Shown in pieces: positions 1 to 10,325 of a stretch of 64,000 nucleotides of DNA (within the stretch, counting starts at the first letter, position 1; each line of letters opens with the position of its first letter). The notes beneath the pieces are model-generated. The model saw only the letters and a program-made list of their open reading frames with translations. It did not search any database and was not told where the DNA came from. The position numbers and the translations under genes were made by a program. The stretch is from Castor canadensis (lineage: Eukaryota > Chordata > Mammalia > Rodentia > Castoridae). The stretch spans positions 130,852,906 through 130,916,905 of the forward strand of contig NC_133391.1 in the NCBI RefSeq assembly GCF_047511655.1, in the 5' to 3' direction.

Positions 1-640
1 ATGATGTTATATAGAATATGTAGTTTGATCACAAGACAATCAAATGAAAAATAAAGTATCTTCTAAGTGTTTGGAAATTAAATAAAACATGGCTCGTGGA
101 TGAGTTGAAGAGAAAGTAGAAATTACGTTGAACTGAATAAAAATGAAATTCAATGTATCAAGGTTTGTAGGACAGCTACAATGATGCTTAGAGGAAAATG
201 TATGACTTTAAATGCACATATTAGAAAAGGAGAGAAGCCTAAACTCTGTGATCTAAGTTACCACACGAAAAGGAAGAGCAAATTAAACTCAAATTAAGTT
301 AAAGGAAGTAAATAAGAAGAATAGAAGCAAATCCATCATACAACAAGCAAACAGTAGAGAAAATAAATAAAACCAAAAGCTGGCTCTTTGAAAATGAAAA
401 ACTTTTATCAACTTCTGGCTGGACTTATAAAAGCAATTTTTTAAGGAGAGGGGGGCAGGAAGAAACTACCACTATCAGTAACGAGAGCAGGAACACAACT
501 ACAGATTCTATAGACACTGCGACAGACACACAGGAAATACTGTGAGCAACATTTTTATAATAATGGCAACAACTTGAGTAAAATGGGCAAATTCCTAAAA
601 AGAAAGACACTACCAAAGCAAGGGGCAAGGTAGCAGCAGA
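1..640 (+). mobile_element. Old L1 ORF2 fragment
   Basis: Translation in shifted frames resembles the L1 ORF2 region between endonuclease and RT: aaaaccaaaagctggctctttgaaaa at 370-396 is a hallmark (KPKAGSLK), and the ggaaatactgtgagcaacat part matches the following segment. Many stops in all frames. It continues beyond the window start. Confidence 0.65.
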
Positions 641-679
641 GTAAGACCTCCAACAGTTCTCTTCCCACTGAAATATCAA

Positions 680-1284
680 TTTGAACAGCTATTCATGCAC
701 ACTACCATCACAAGATCTAAAGGAGCTAGATGAGAAATTATAGTACCTGCTTTTACCATGACACAGTGAAGAAAGCAGGAAGGAAAGACTTGCTTGAACT
801 ATTCCTCCCCAACTACGAACAGCTCAACTTGGAGAGAAGTACTTACTTCCCAGAGGAGGGGGTCCAGGCCTTACTAGTCAGGCCCACCAGAGTGACACCC
901 ACAGAGCTCTGTGGCCTCTGCCCTGAGACCCATGCCCACAGAGGGAGCCTCTGGACCTGCTCTGGCCTGGTGGCCAAGAGTTTGCTCTACCATCCATCCC
1001 TCAACTTCAGGCAGCAGAGCATAAAGACTTCATTGGAGGAGTAGGATAGGGAAGTTAGCACAGAACTTTAACTTGGAACTCAACACAAAGCCATTAAAAT
1101 GCAATATGAGGGGATTCCAGCAGCTGTGGTTCCAGACCAGTGCCCATGGATGAAGCTTCTGAACTTACCTCAGTGCCAAGCAGAGATCTACATATCCAAT
1201 CAGACAGACTTGTGTTCCAGCCAGCATTACCTACAGTTGACTGCCACAGTCTTAGCTCACAGGTACACCACAGCAGCCATGGCA
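680..1284. other. GC-rich block of unknown origin between L1 pieces, with a 104-codon ORF
   Basis: This block is clearly richer in G+C than its surroundings and contains a + strand ATG frame at 730-1044 (104 codons, rich in E, L, R and T). I do not recognise the product: no domain, signal peptide or membrane segment is evident. It lies between old L1 fragments on the same strand, so it may be an L1 5' UTR remnant, another retroelement or a retrocopy piece. Coding status is doubtful. Confidence 0.3.
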
Positions 1285-1895
1285 CTCCCATGTTTATTAC
1301 AGCACTTTTCCCAATAGCCAAAAAGTGAAAATAACTAAAGTGTCTATCAATTGATGAATGGATAAATAAAATGTGGGATATACACACAATGGAATACTAC
1401 TGGGTCATGAAACAGGATGAAATCCTGTCACTTGCAACAACAGAACTAAAGGTTATTATAAGTGAAATAAGCCATGCACAGAAAGATAAATACCATGTGA
1501 TGTCACTCATTTGTAGAATTTTAAAATGTTGATCTAATAAAAGTTGAGTATAGAATAGTGGTACCCAGAGAGTGGAAAGTACAGGAGGGAAGATGGGATA
1601 GGAACAGCTTGGCCAATAGATACTAAGTTATAGGTAGGTATAAGAGAAATGAGTTCTGGTGTGCTATTGCCCAGTAGGGTGACTGTATATAGTGATAATG
1701 TATTATGTATTTCAAAAAAGCTACAAGAAATGATTTGCATGTGTTTACCCCAAAAACAATGATAAATATTTGAGGAGAGAGATACATTCACTCTATTTTC
1801 AACATTTCTCGATGTGCACATATATAGAAACATCACATGGGCATGCCATAAATATATACAGTTTTGTGTGTTAACTTAAAAATAAATAAATAAGA
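1285..1895 (+). mobile_element. Old L1 3' end (L1MA-like)
   Basis: Contains the L1 end-of-ORF2 text (acaatggaatactactgggtcatgaaa) and a 3' UTR typical of old mammalian L1 (gtgctattgcccagtagggtgact, gtatttcaaaaaagctacaaga), ending at an A-rich tail near 1895. Confidence 0.75.
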
Positions 1896-2708
1896 AAAAG
1901 TATTTTCATAAGAAACAAATTACCAAAATAAACATGAAAAAAATAGCATAAGAAGAGTCCTATGCTATATTTTTAATAAATTTATAATAAAAATACTAAA
2001 GCCATTCCATAAAAGAAACTCCAGGTCCAAATAGCTTCACTGGTAAATTCTATAAAATACATAAGAAAAAATAATATCACCTTTCAGAAGAGCTTTTAGA
2101 AGCATGTCACTATTTACTTTATGAAGACAGCAAAACCCTGATACCAAAGAAAAAAGATGAAAGAAAACTACAGATCTGTCTCCTTTATGAGCAAGCACAT
2201 AAAGATTGTTTACAATACATTAGTAAACTGAGTCCCATGACACATAAAATGGGTACAATACCATGACCAGGAGCTGGCTGGGTTGCTTACCCCAGTAATA
2301 TAAGGGGCTTCAACATTTTATCACCAATCAGTTCAACTTACTGCATTACCAGAAAAAAGAAGGAAAACCATATAATCATCTTAAGAGTTGCAGAAAAAGC
2401 ACTTAAAGATGAAACAACTATTGCTGATGAATACTCTCTGCAAACTAGGGGTAGAAAGAATCTTCCTCAGCTTTAAAAGGTCAATCTGTGCAAGACCTAT
2501 AGCTAGCACTGTACAGAAGCATTGAAGATTGAATGATTTCCTCCTAAGATTAAGAACAAACAACGCTATTTCTTTGATCACTTCTATTCAACATTGCACA
2601 GAAGATTCTCGTCTGCCTAATAAGGCAAGAAAAATAAATTAAAAGCACATAAATATAAAAGAAAGAAGTAAACAGTATTTATTCCTAGACTGGAAATATT
2701 TAGTCACA

Positions 2709-2769
2709 GTTTTCTATCTAGGCATAAAACTATAATTTTATTTTAAAGATTTTTACCTAGATAGAAAAC
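2709..2769. repeat. 14-bp perfect inverted repeat next to the composite SINE
   Basis: GTTTTCTATCTAGG (2709-2722) and CCTAGATAGAAAAC (2756-2769) are exact reverse complements, 33 bases apart. A partial third copy, CTAGATAGAAA, lies at 3100-3110 beyond the SINE. Confidence 0.8.
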
Positions 2770-2783
2770 TCAAAAAAATTCTC

Positions 2784-3072
2784 TTGGGTGGTACAGGAAT
2801 TTGAATGCAGAGCTAAATGCTTGCTAGGAAGGTGCTCTGCCACTTGAGACGCACCTCCAATCCTTTTTGCCCAGATCAGCCTGGACCTTGATCTTCCTAT
2901 TTTACACTTCCTGCCTTAGCTGGGATGACAGGTGCATGCCATTGCACCCAGCTATTGGTTGAGATGGGGGTCTTGTGAACTTTTTGCCCAGGATGACTGG
3001 GAACTGTGATCCTCCCAATCTTCACTCCCCCAAGTAACTAGGATTATAGGCATAAGTCACTGAAGCCTGGCT
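2784..3072 (-). mobile_element. Composite SINE: two 7SL-derived units plus ID-like unit
   Basis: Read on the - strand: two B1/Alu-like units (each with ggattacaggc-type text) followed by a tRNA-derived ID-like part whose inverted form is ttgaatgcagagctaaatgc...gccacttgag. The same arrangement recurs at 6625-6946. Confidence 0.75.
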
Positions 3073-3655
3073 ACAAATATTTATTTTGACACTGTTTATC
3101 TAGATAGAAAGCATTAAAATTTTATTTTAACAGATATAAGAATAAGTAAATTTATCAAATCTGCAAAATACAAAGTTAATACATGAATATTGCCTTTCTA
3201 TGTAAGAAAAAACTATGGAAAAATTTAATAATGCATTTAAAATAATGGCAGATATGTAAAATATATAGAGACTAACTTAGCAAGGATGAGTACATTGAAA
3301 ACTACAAAGCATCTAATCTTTTAATAAAAATTTTAAAAATATTAAATAAAAAGAATATTTTAATTAACACCGTGTATGTGGAGTAGAAGACTTCATTTAC
3401 TATGTCTTAATATTGTTAAGAAAATATTTCCTCTCAATTGATCTAAATATTTAGCATAATCACAATAAATATACTAGCAGCATTTTTTTGTGTGAAAACT
3501 GACAAAGTGATCCTATACTTCATGTGGAAATACAGAGGATCTAGAATAGCCAAAACAATTTTACCAAAAAAGAACAAAATTAGAGAGTTATACTTTTCAA
3601 CTTCCAAGAATTACTTTATATATAAAGAAAGCTACAGTATTCAAGACAGTGTGGT

Positions 3656-4019
3656 GTTATGTCCCCACTGAGAGTAGCTAATACAGAAACCTTAAAGCAA
3701 CAGAGGTCAATATGGGAAGGTGATCAGGAACTAGTGAAAAGGAAAGTTAGAGATGAATCAACTTCTATGTAACACATTTGTACATGGAAGCAAAGCTAGG
3801 AATCTCTCTGTATAGCTACCTTATCTCAACTAGCAAGAATGCTTTGTTTTTCTTATTATTGCTTATACTTTCTCTTCAACTAAATTAGAGATAAGGGCAG
3901 AACAGATTCTGCCTGGAAGCGAGGGAGGGTGGGGGGAAAGAGGGAGGGGGCGGGGGTAGGGGAAGAAATGGCCCAAACAATGTATGTATGTATGAATAAA
4001 TGAATAAAAACTTTTTTAA
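3656..4019 (+). mobile_element. L1 3' UTR fragment nested in an older L1
   Basis: The sequence from about 3690 matches, with divergence, the 3' UTR of the two larger L1 copies here (aaccttaaagcaac, ggaactagtgaaaagg, agagataagggcag, the G-rich tract, then gaataaatgaataaaaa). It is flanked by a 13-bp duplication aagacagtgtggt at 3643-3655 and 4020-4032 and splits an older L1 ORF2. Confidence 0.88.
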
Positions 4020-4401
4020 AAGACAGTGTGGTATTGGTGTAAGGACGGACGGAGATGGTTGCAATACACATAGATTAATACATATGAACAATTTTTACAA
4101 AGTGTCAGTGTAACTCAAAATGTATCATATGCCTAAAATTGTAATAATTTTAAAGGAAAACAGACAATCTTTTGACACTTTTGAGTTTTGTGAAGATGTT
4201 TTAGATCACCTAAAGCATGAATCAGAAAGTAAAAACAGTTCTTCCTGATATTAAGAGGATAACCTAAATTTTTAATGGGCAAAATGGAATTACAGGTATG
4301 AACCACTGCACACCCACCCCACAAGCCCTTTTCACAACATCATTAACCCATTCAAGCACTCTGCTACTTGAACTATTCACCTGGCCCCTTTGTTTATATT
4401 T

Positions 4402-4513
4402 GTTTTTGAGATAGGGTCTTACTACTTTTGCCTAGGCTGACCTCAAACTCACAATCCTCCTACCTCTACCTCCCACATGGCTAGGATTACAGGTATGCAG
4501 CATCACACTCAAC
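4402..4513 (-). mobile_element. B1-type SINE
   Basis: Antisense 7SL-derived SINE: tttttgagatagggtcttac, ggctgacctcaaactcacaa, ggctaggattacaggtatg. No ID part is attached. Confidence 0.8.
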
Positions 4514-4529
4514 TAAATTGTACTGTATT

Positions 4530-4975
4530 TGTAACATGGAATTCTACACAACAACAAAAAGGAATGAACTACTGATATAAACAATAAAATAAATGATCTT
4601 CAAAACACTACACTAAGCAAAAGAAACAAGAACATGCAGGTACGTGGTGGAGTTGGCACTCCACAATGACTCTCACAGAATCAAGTGTGAGTGACAGCTT
4701 TAATTTTCACCCTTGGCAATTCGCTACTGCTTGCTCTGTAATTCCATACATGTGAAATTCTAGAACAAGAAAAACTATAGTGACAAAAAGCACCCCAGTG
4801 ACTGCATTAGGCCATGAGTGGATGGTATTCTGTACAAAGGGCATGAAGGAACTTTCAAGGGTGATGGAAATGTTCCGTGTCTTGATTAAATGGGTGCAAA
4901 TATTGGTCAAAACTCATTCAATTATACATTTAAAATAGGTACATTTTATTTTATATAAACTATAAAATGCTCCAC
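4530..4975 (+). mobile_element. Old L1 3' end (L1M-like)
   Basis: Contains ggaactttcaagggtgatgg, cttgattaaatgggtgcaaa and catttaaaataggtacattt, the text seen at the 3' end of old L1M copies. A ~100-bp stretch at 4637-4735 does not fit and may be an insertion. Confidence 0.65.
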
Positions 4976-5510
4976 TTCCTGTCTTCTGCCTTGCTGTGAG
5001 CTGACATGCGAATGATGTGAACCAGCATCAACCACAACAGAACAGCAAGGAAAAGAACCTTGGTTCCGCAGAGCCCTGTTGCCCCTGAGTGCCTGACAAT
5101 TCACCCCTGGAGAGAAACAAACCTTATTTGAGTCACTGCATTTTTTAATCATTACATGAAACATCTTAGCCTGAGCCCTGACTACACACTTCCATATAAT
5201 TCAGTATTGTTATCAATTACTTGCATATGTATTTAATTTGCCTGTTCAAAACAGACTAGAAATTCTTCATAGGGCAGGCTTGGAGAAAAACAAGCCTTAT
5301 TCCCCAAACCACTCAGGAGATAAGGCTCATCCATTATCGCCATACCCGCCCCGCCTTCTCTCTGTCACTCAGAGTACTTCACCTAATTGAAGCCCAGTTT
5401 TGTAGCCAATGCATTCTGGATGGATCATCACTGCCTTCTCTGTCCTAAGAACACACAATAATTAAGCAAACATTTCATGGTTTTCCACAAAAAGAAACAA
5501 GAATTGCTTT

Positions 5511-5632
5511 TTCTTTTATGGTTTTTTGAAACAGGGTTTCACTATGTAGCTTAGGCAGGCTAGCTTGAACTCATAATTCTCCTACCTCCACTTCCTAAAT
5601 GCTGAGATTATGGAAGTGCACCACCATGCCCT
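5511..5632 (-). mobile_element. B1-type SINE
   Basis: Antisense monomer: gggtttcactatgtagctta, ggctagcttgaactcataat, tgctgagattatggaagtgc. Confidence 0.8.
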
Positions 5633-5700
5633 ACAGGGAAAAAAAATCTTAAGAAATAACTGTGTAAAAGGGTGATGGAGGTAAATATAACCAAAGTTTT

Positions 5701-5746
5701 ATATAGATAGATAGATAGATGAAATATATATATATATATACATATA
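5701..5746. repeat. (GATA)n and (TA)n microsatellite
   Basis: Four GATA units followed by about ten TA units. Confidence 0.9.
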
Positions 5747-5757
5747 TGAAAATAGCA

Positions 5758-6160
5758 TAGTGAAACCATGTTCAACTGGCTCCATTGCTTTTAGGTCCAT
5801 GGCAAGGCAGAACACCATGGAGGAAGGACATGGCAAAGGAAAGCTGCTCACCTCTTGGCAGCAGAGAAGCAAAGAGAAGCAAAGGAAGGGGCCAAATGCA
5901 CACACACCCTTAGCCCACTTCCTCCAACTGGGCCCCACCTTTCACAAGCCTATCATCACCCAATAGTCTTTTCAAATTTTGAATCTATCAATGGATTAAA
6001 TCATTGATTAGGTTAGAGCCTTCATTATCTAATCATGTCTGGAAACTCCTCACTGACACATCCAGAGGTGTGCTTTATTAACTTCCTCATAATCTCTTAA
6101 TCCAACTTGATTGGATTAACCATCACATTCTCCACCACATACACACTGATTAAAGTTTCT
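5758..6160 (-). mobile_element. Probable old LTR-type repeat, antisense
   Basis: Read on the - strand it has the look of a mammalian LTR-type dispersed repeat (ggtggggcccagttggagga, gccatggacctaaaagcaat). I recognise the style, not the family. Boundaries are approximate. Confidence 0.4.
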
Positions 6161-6624
6161 ACTTTTAATTCATCTTGTAATACTTAAGAAATACACCCAT
6201 GACATTCTTCCCTTCAACCTACTAGATTCTAAATTTACTTATATCTTGGGGATCAAATGAAAAAAATAAGGAAGGATGGCAGAAGTTTATCCAAGTAGGT
6301 TAGATGGTAATAGTAGTTTTACTGACATATATGCCTCTTGAAAAAAGTATATTGAAATGTAAGAAGGAGTAGGGAGTGCAAGATAGAATCAAAAACTGAT
6401 AAATGACTTTTTTTGTTCACTGACCACCTAACGTGTGCAAGGCCTCATCCAATATCCTAAATAAACAAACATAGGTGGGCTGAATCTATTCTTTATGAAT
6501 CATAGCACATTGTTCAGTTTTAAGAGAAGAATCTGAAACATATATCATTTCAGTCTAAAGAAGATGTGTGTTGTTTCTAGTCTCATTTCCTCATTGTACC
6601 TCTGAGAACTTAGAAAAAATAATA

Positions 6625-6946
6625 ATAATAAAAAAAAAACTCCATTGCACTAAACTCAGTGCTTTGTACTTGCCAGGCAGGAGTGCTACCACTTGGGTCC
6701 ACACTGCCACCAACCCTTTTTATTTTATGTATTTTATGAACATGGTTTCGAATTTATGCCTCGGTCAGTCTGGACCTTGATCCTCCTTTTTACACTTCCC
6801 ATGTAAATGGGATGACACATGCTGCAAACACCTAAATGTTTTATTGAGATGGGATTTCGTGAGCTTTTTACCCAGACTAGCCTCAGACAGCAATCTTCTG
6901 GATCTCTTCCTCCCAAGTAGCTAAGATTACAGGTATGAGCTCAGCA
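6625..6946 (-). mobile_element. Composite SINE: two 7SL-derived units plus ID-like unit
   Basis: Same architecture as 2784-3072: inverted ID-like part (aactcagtgctttgtacttg...ctaccacttgg), then two inverted B1-like units, the last with gctaagattacaggtatgag. Confidence 0.75.
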
Positions 6947-9811
6947 GACCTTTGCTTTCTTAGAAACGTTCTAAGTATGCTGGACCAAACTGTGATCACA
7001 ACCAATCGTGCTATCGTATTTACACAACAGTCAGAACTCTCAATTTTCATATCTACACTATCTTCTTTGAGTTGCCTATAGTCCTGTGAGGTTGGTACAA
7101 CAGAAAATGCCAAAATTCTATAATAACAAACCTAAGACTTAGGAGAATTAATTGGCTCATCATATACAGAGGGCCAGAACCTAAAGCCAAGATCTCTAAA
7201 TTGTAGGTCTGGACATCTCCATCCATATACCATCATAAGCTCTTGCTTCCAGAAAGGAGAAATGGAACTGTGTTCAGGAATATATACATATGTATACATT
7301 TGAATATAAAAAGCATACAAGCATTATGTCTATGTGTACCCCTATGTTGGCAAAAGAGCAGAACATAAAAAAGAACCATCATTATTTGATCTAGCACAGG
7401 TTTAGTAGGTATTATTAATTTCACAAGTTATTTTCAGAGCTAAGCTTATCTGCTCCCCTGCTTCTTGGAAATTCACACAATTGTGAGAGTCTTCATAACC
7501 TCTTCCTAACGACTGTCTTAGTTTAACACTGGGAATCCTATCAGGTTTTCCTACCTATAGGTAGTAACAAACACTACTATATGTTGTCAGATGGTTTCAC
7601 ATCCTTGCTTCTGAAAAATAAGCAATATGCTTTTTAAAACAAAAAGGGTTTGTTACTGATAGTATAGAAGTTTACCTGTTGTTTTTTGTCTCTGCTCTAG
7701 TATTTCTTATCTACCAAATACTACTTTTAAACTAGACCTATACAATTGAAACTAGAGTAGTCCCCAAATTTAAAAAAAAAGAAAAGATAAGTTAAAAATG
7801 GAAGTCACCAGATGTCTTCATTGGGGTAAATAGACAAGTCATCTCTGGATGGTTGACATAGAGATCTACCTTAACATTTCAGAACTTAAGGAAACGCTTA
7901 TTGTGATAAAAAAAAAAAAAAATGATTCTGATTCAAAATAATAAAACTTATATGGTTATTAATCATACCAATTGATATTCAAAGTACAGCCAGTGTGTGG
8001 AGATGGAGCAAAGGAACAACAGCAACCACATTTAACAGACTTAGCAGGTAATGGGCTACAATCAGCTGGAGTGAAACCAAAGCAAGTTTGCTCCCACAGG
8101 GAGACTTAGTTTGCCAAGTTCCCAGTAACAAATGCTGCTGGGGATCTCTAAAATGAGCAGACCAGTGCAAGTGTTGACAGACCCATGAGGTCTGGGCCGG
8201 CAGTCAGACGCTGCTCTAATGCACAGAGTATGTGCTTCAATTGCTCATGGTTATCATTTGGCTAGAGGATCTAACCAAATTTGCATATAGTGAAGTCTTA
8301 AGAATTGTTTTCATCAAACATCTGGGCCTAGAGTCAAAGTTGTAAAATAAATTCCATGAACTACACTCTCCTCACTGCATCTTTCCATTGGTTGCAAAAC
8401 ATACTTACAGAATGAAAATAGGATTCTGAATCTATATCTTGGCTAAGTTGCATGACCTCAAAGTAAACTGATTCTTCCATCTGTTATATGGCAGCAGGTA
8501 ACAAGATTACCCTGCTTAGTTTAGTTCTGAGTCTTTATTGTTCATTCGTTGATCTTTCCACTCTATCAAGTCTTTATGGAGTACCCATTATATTCCAGGC
8601 ACAGTTGGAAGGAATGCGGAAGCAAAAGATACAATACAGCAGTGAACAAAAAGACAAATATTCTTGCCCTTTAGGGGTTTGAATGGGATAAGAGAAAAAA
8701 CCAACAATAAACAAAATGTTTAGTGCATCAAAATGGAAATCCTGATGGTGGATTTCTGTTTTAAATGGGGAGGGAGGATCCTCAATGATAAGATAATAAA
8801 AAACATTGAAAATATTATATTGTGTATATCTTCCCAGAGTTGGAAAATACTTGAGTCCATTCTTCATTTTGATCACTCTGTTCTGATCTTCACTTAAAAA
8901 TAACATCATAATGAATTATTTTAATGACTATGAGTAAGTACTACATGTTATACAAAAATAACCAAAAATTTATTGCTTGGCCCTTAGTTTTCCATTAGGG
9001 GCATAGTGACAAGCACCATTGTTTAAAGAAAATTTGTAGAACTAGAATTTGTGGGCTTTGAGGGTCTGGTCTCCCCTCTGTAAATACCTTTGTTACTTTT
9101 TACCAAAGTAAATATTCTTACTATTTTAGTTGTTTGTTTTAATGCACTACAGAATACCTGAGAAATGAGGTATAGGATATGAAAACCAAAAACCAAATTA
9201 GAAAAAAAAATTTCCAGTACTACTTCAATGCAAAACAAAACTCTTAAAAGAGATTTAGAGAATGAGAGTAAAGTAATTTGTCAAGTGAGAGATGAGAGGC
9301 AAGTCAAAACATTCAGAGGAGAAACCACACTGGGTCAAACTATGAGGAATGGGTGAAGACTAAAAAAAATGTCATTTCCATGACTGGATCCAAAATACAG
9401 CAGAGATCCATAGCATAGGATGAACAAAAAAGTGTATCAGATCCAATTGAAAGATCAATTTGAAAATATGAGGATCTAAAACTTGAAGGAAAAAAGGAGT
9501 CTTTGATACTCTAATTATGTAGGCAAAATAATATCATTTAAGTAACAGTCAAGAAAGGGAATTTGAGAAGTACATTCCAAAAACAAAGAGCAAATATTTT
9601 CAGACTCAAAGACAACACAGAGAAAACAAAGAAACAACATCAAACTAAACCCTAAAAATGGTCTATTATCAGATTGTATATTTTCCACTTTTTTCTATGG
9701 CATCTAGTAACTTTATAATCTGAAAGAAAGTGTAATTCAACATAGATATAGTCTGAACAAAAAAATTAAGATGCAAGAAGCAAACAGAAAGCAAGAAGAA
9801 TCCAAATTACT
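6947..9811. other. Unique or unrecognised AT-rich sequence
   Basis: No coding region or family repeat that I can support. Short simple A-runs occur at 7766-7780 and 7910-7922. Small ORFs here are random-looking and lack domains. Confidence 0.5.
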
Positions 9812-9826
9812 CAAAGGTCATGTTCT
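9812..9826. repeat. Left target-site duplication of the full-length L1
   Basis: The 15-mer caaaggtcatgttct is identical to 16775-16789. It adjoins the T-rich (A-tail) end of the element. Confidence 0.95.
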
Positions 9827-10325
9827 TTTTCTTTCCATTTTCGTTCTTTTTTTTTTATTCATATGTGCATACAATGTTTGGGTCATTTCTCCCCCTCCCC
9901 CAACCCCCTCCCTAACCCACCCTACCCCCTCCAGATTCCCCGACCCCTTCGATACCCAGCAGAAACTATTTTGCCCTTATCTCTAATTTTGTTGAAGAGA
10001 GAGTATAAGCAATAATAGGAAGAAACAAGGGTTTTTGCTGGTTGAGATAAGGATAGCTATACAGGGACTTGACTCGCAGTGATTTCCTGTGCATGTGTGT
10101 TACCTTCTAGGTTAATTCTTTTTGATCTAACCTTTTCTGTAGTTCCTGGTCCCCTTCTCCTATTGGCCTCAGTTGTTTTAAAGTATCTGCATTAGTTTCC
10201 CTGCATTGACAGCAACAAATACTATCTAGTTTTTTAGGTGTCTTACCTATCCTCATACCTCCCTTGTGTGCTCTTGCTTTATCGTGTGATCAAGGTCCAA
10301 TCCACTTGTTGTGTTTGCCCTTGAT

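Larger units (their letters stand above)
1950..4110 (+). mobile_element. Old L1 ORF2 remnant, host of later insertions
   Basis: Degenerate ORF2 is visible: ccaggtccaaatagcttcac at about 2021-2040 (PGPNSFTGKFYK), and atgtggaaatacagaggatctagaatagcc near 3521 (WKYRGSRIAK). It is interrupted by a composite SINE (2784-3072) and by an L1 tail (3656-4019); the ORF2 text attcaagacagtgtggtattggtg resumes after the second. Confidence 0.7.
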
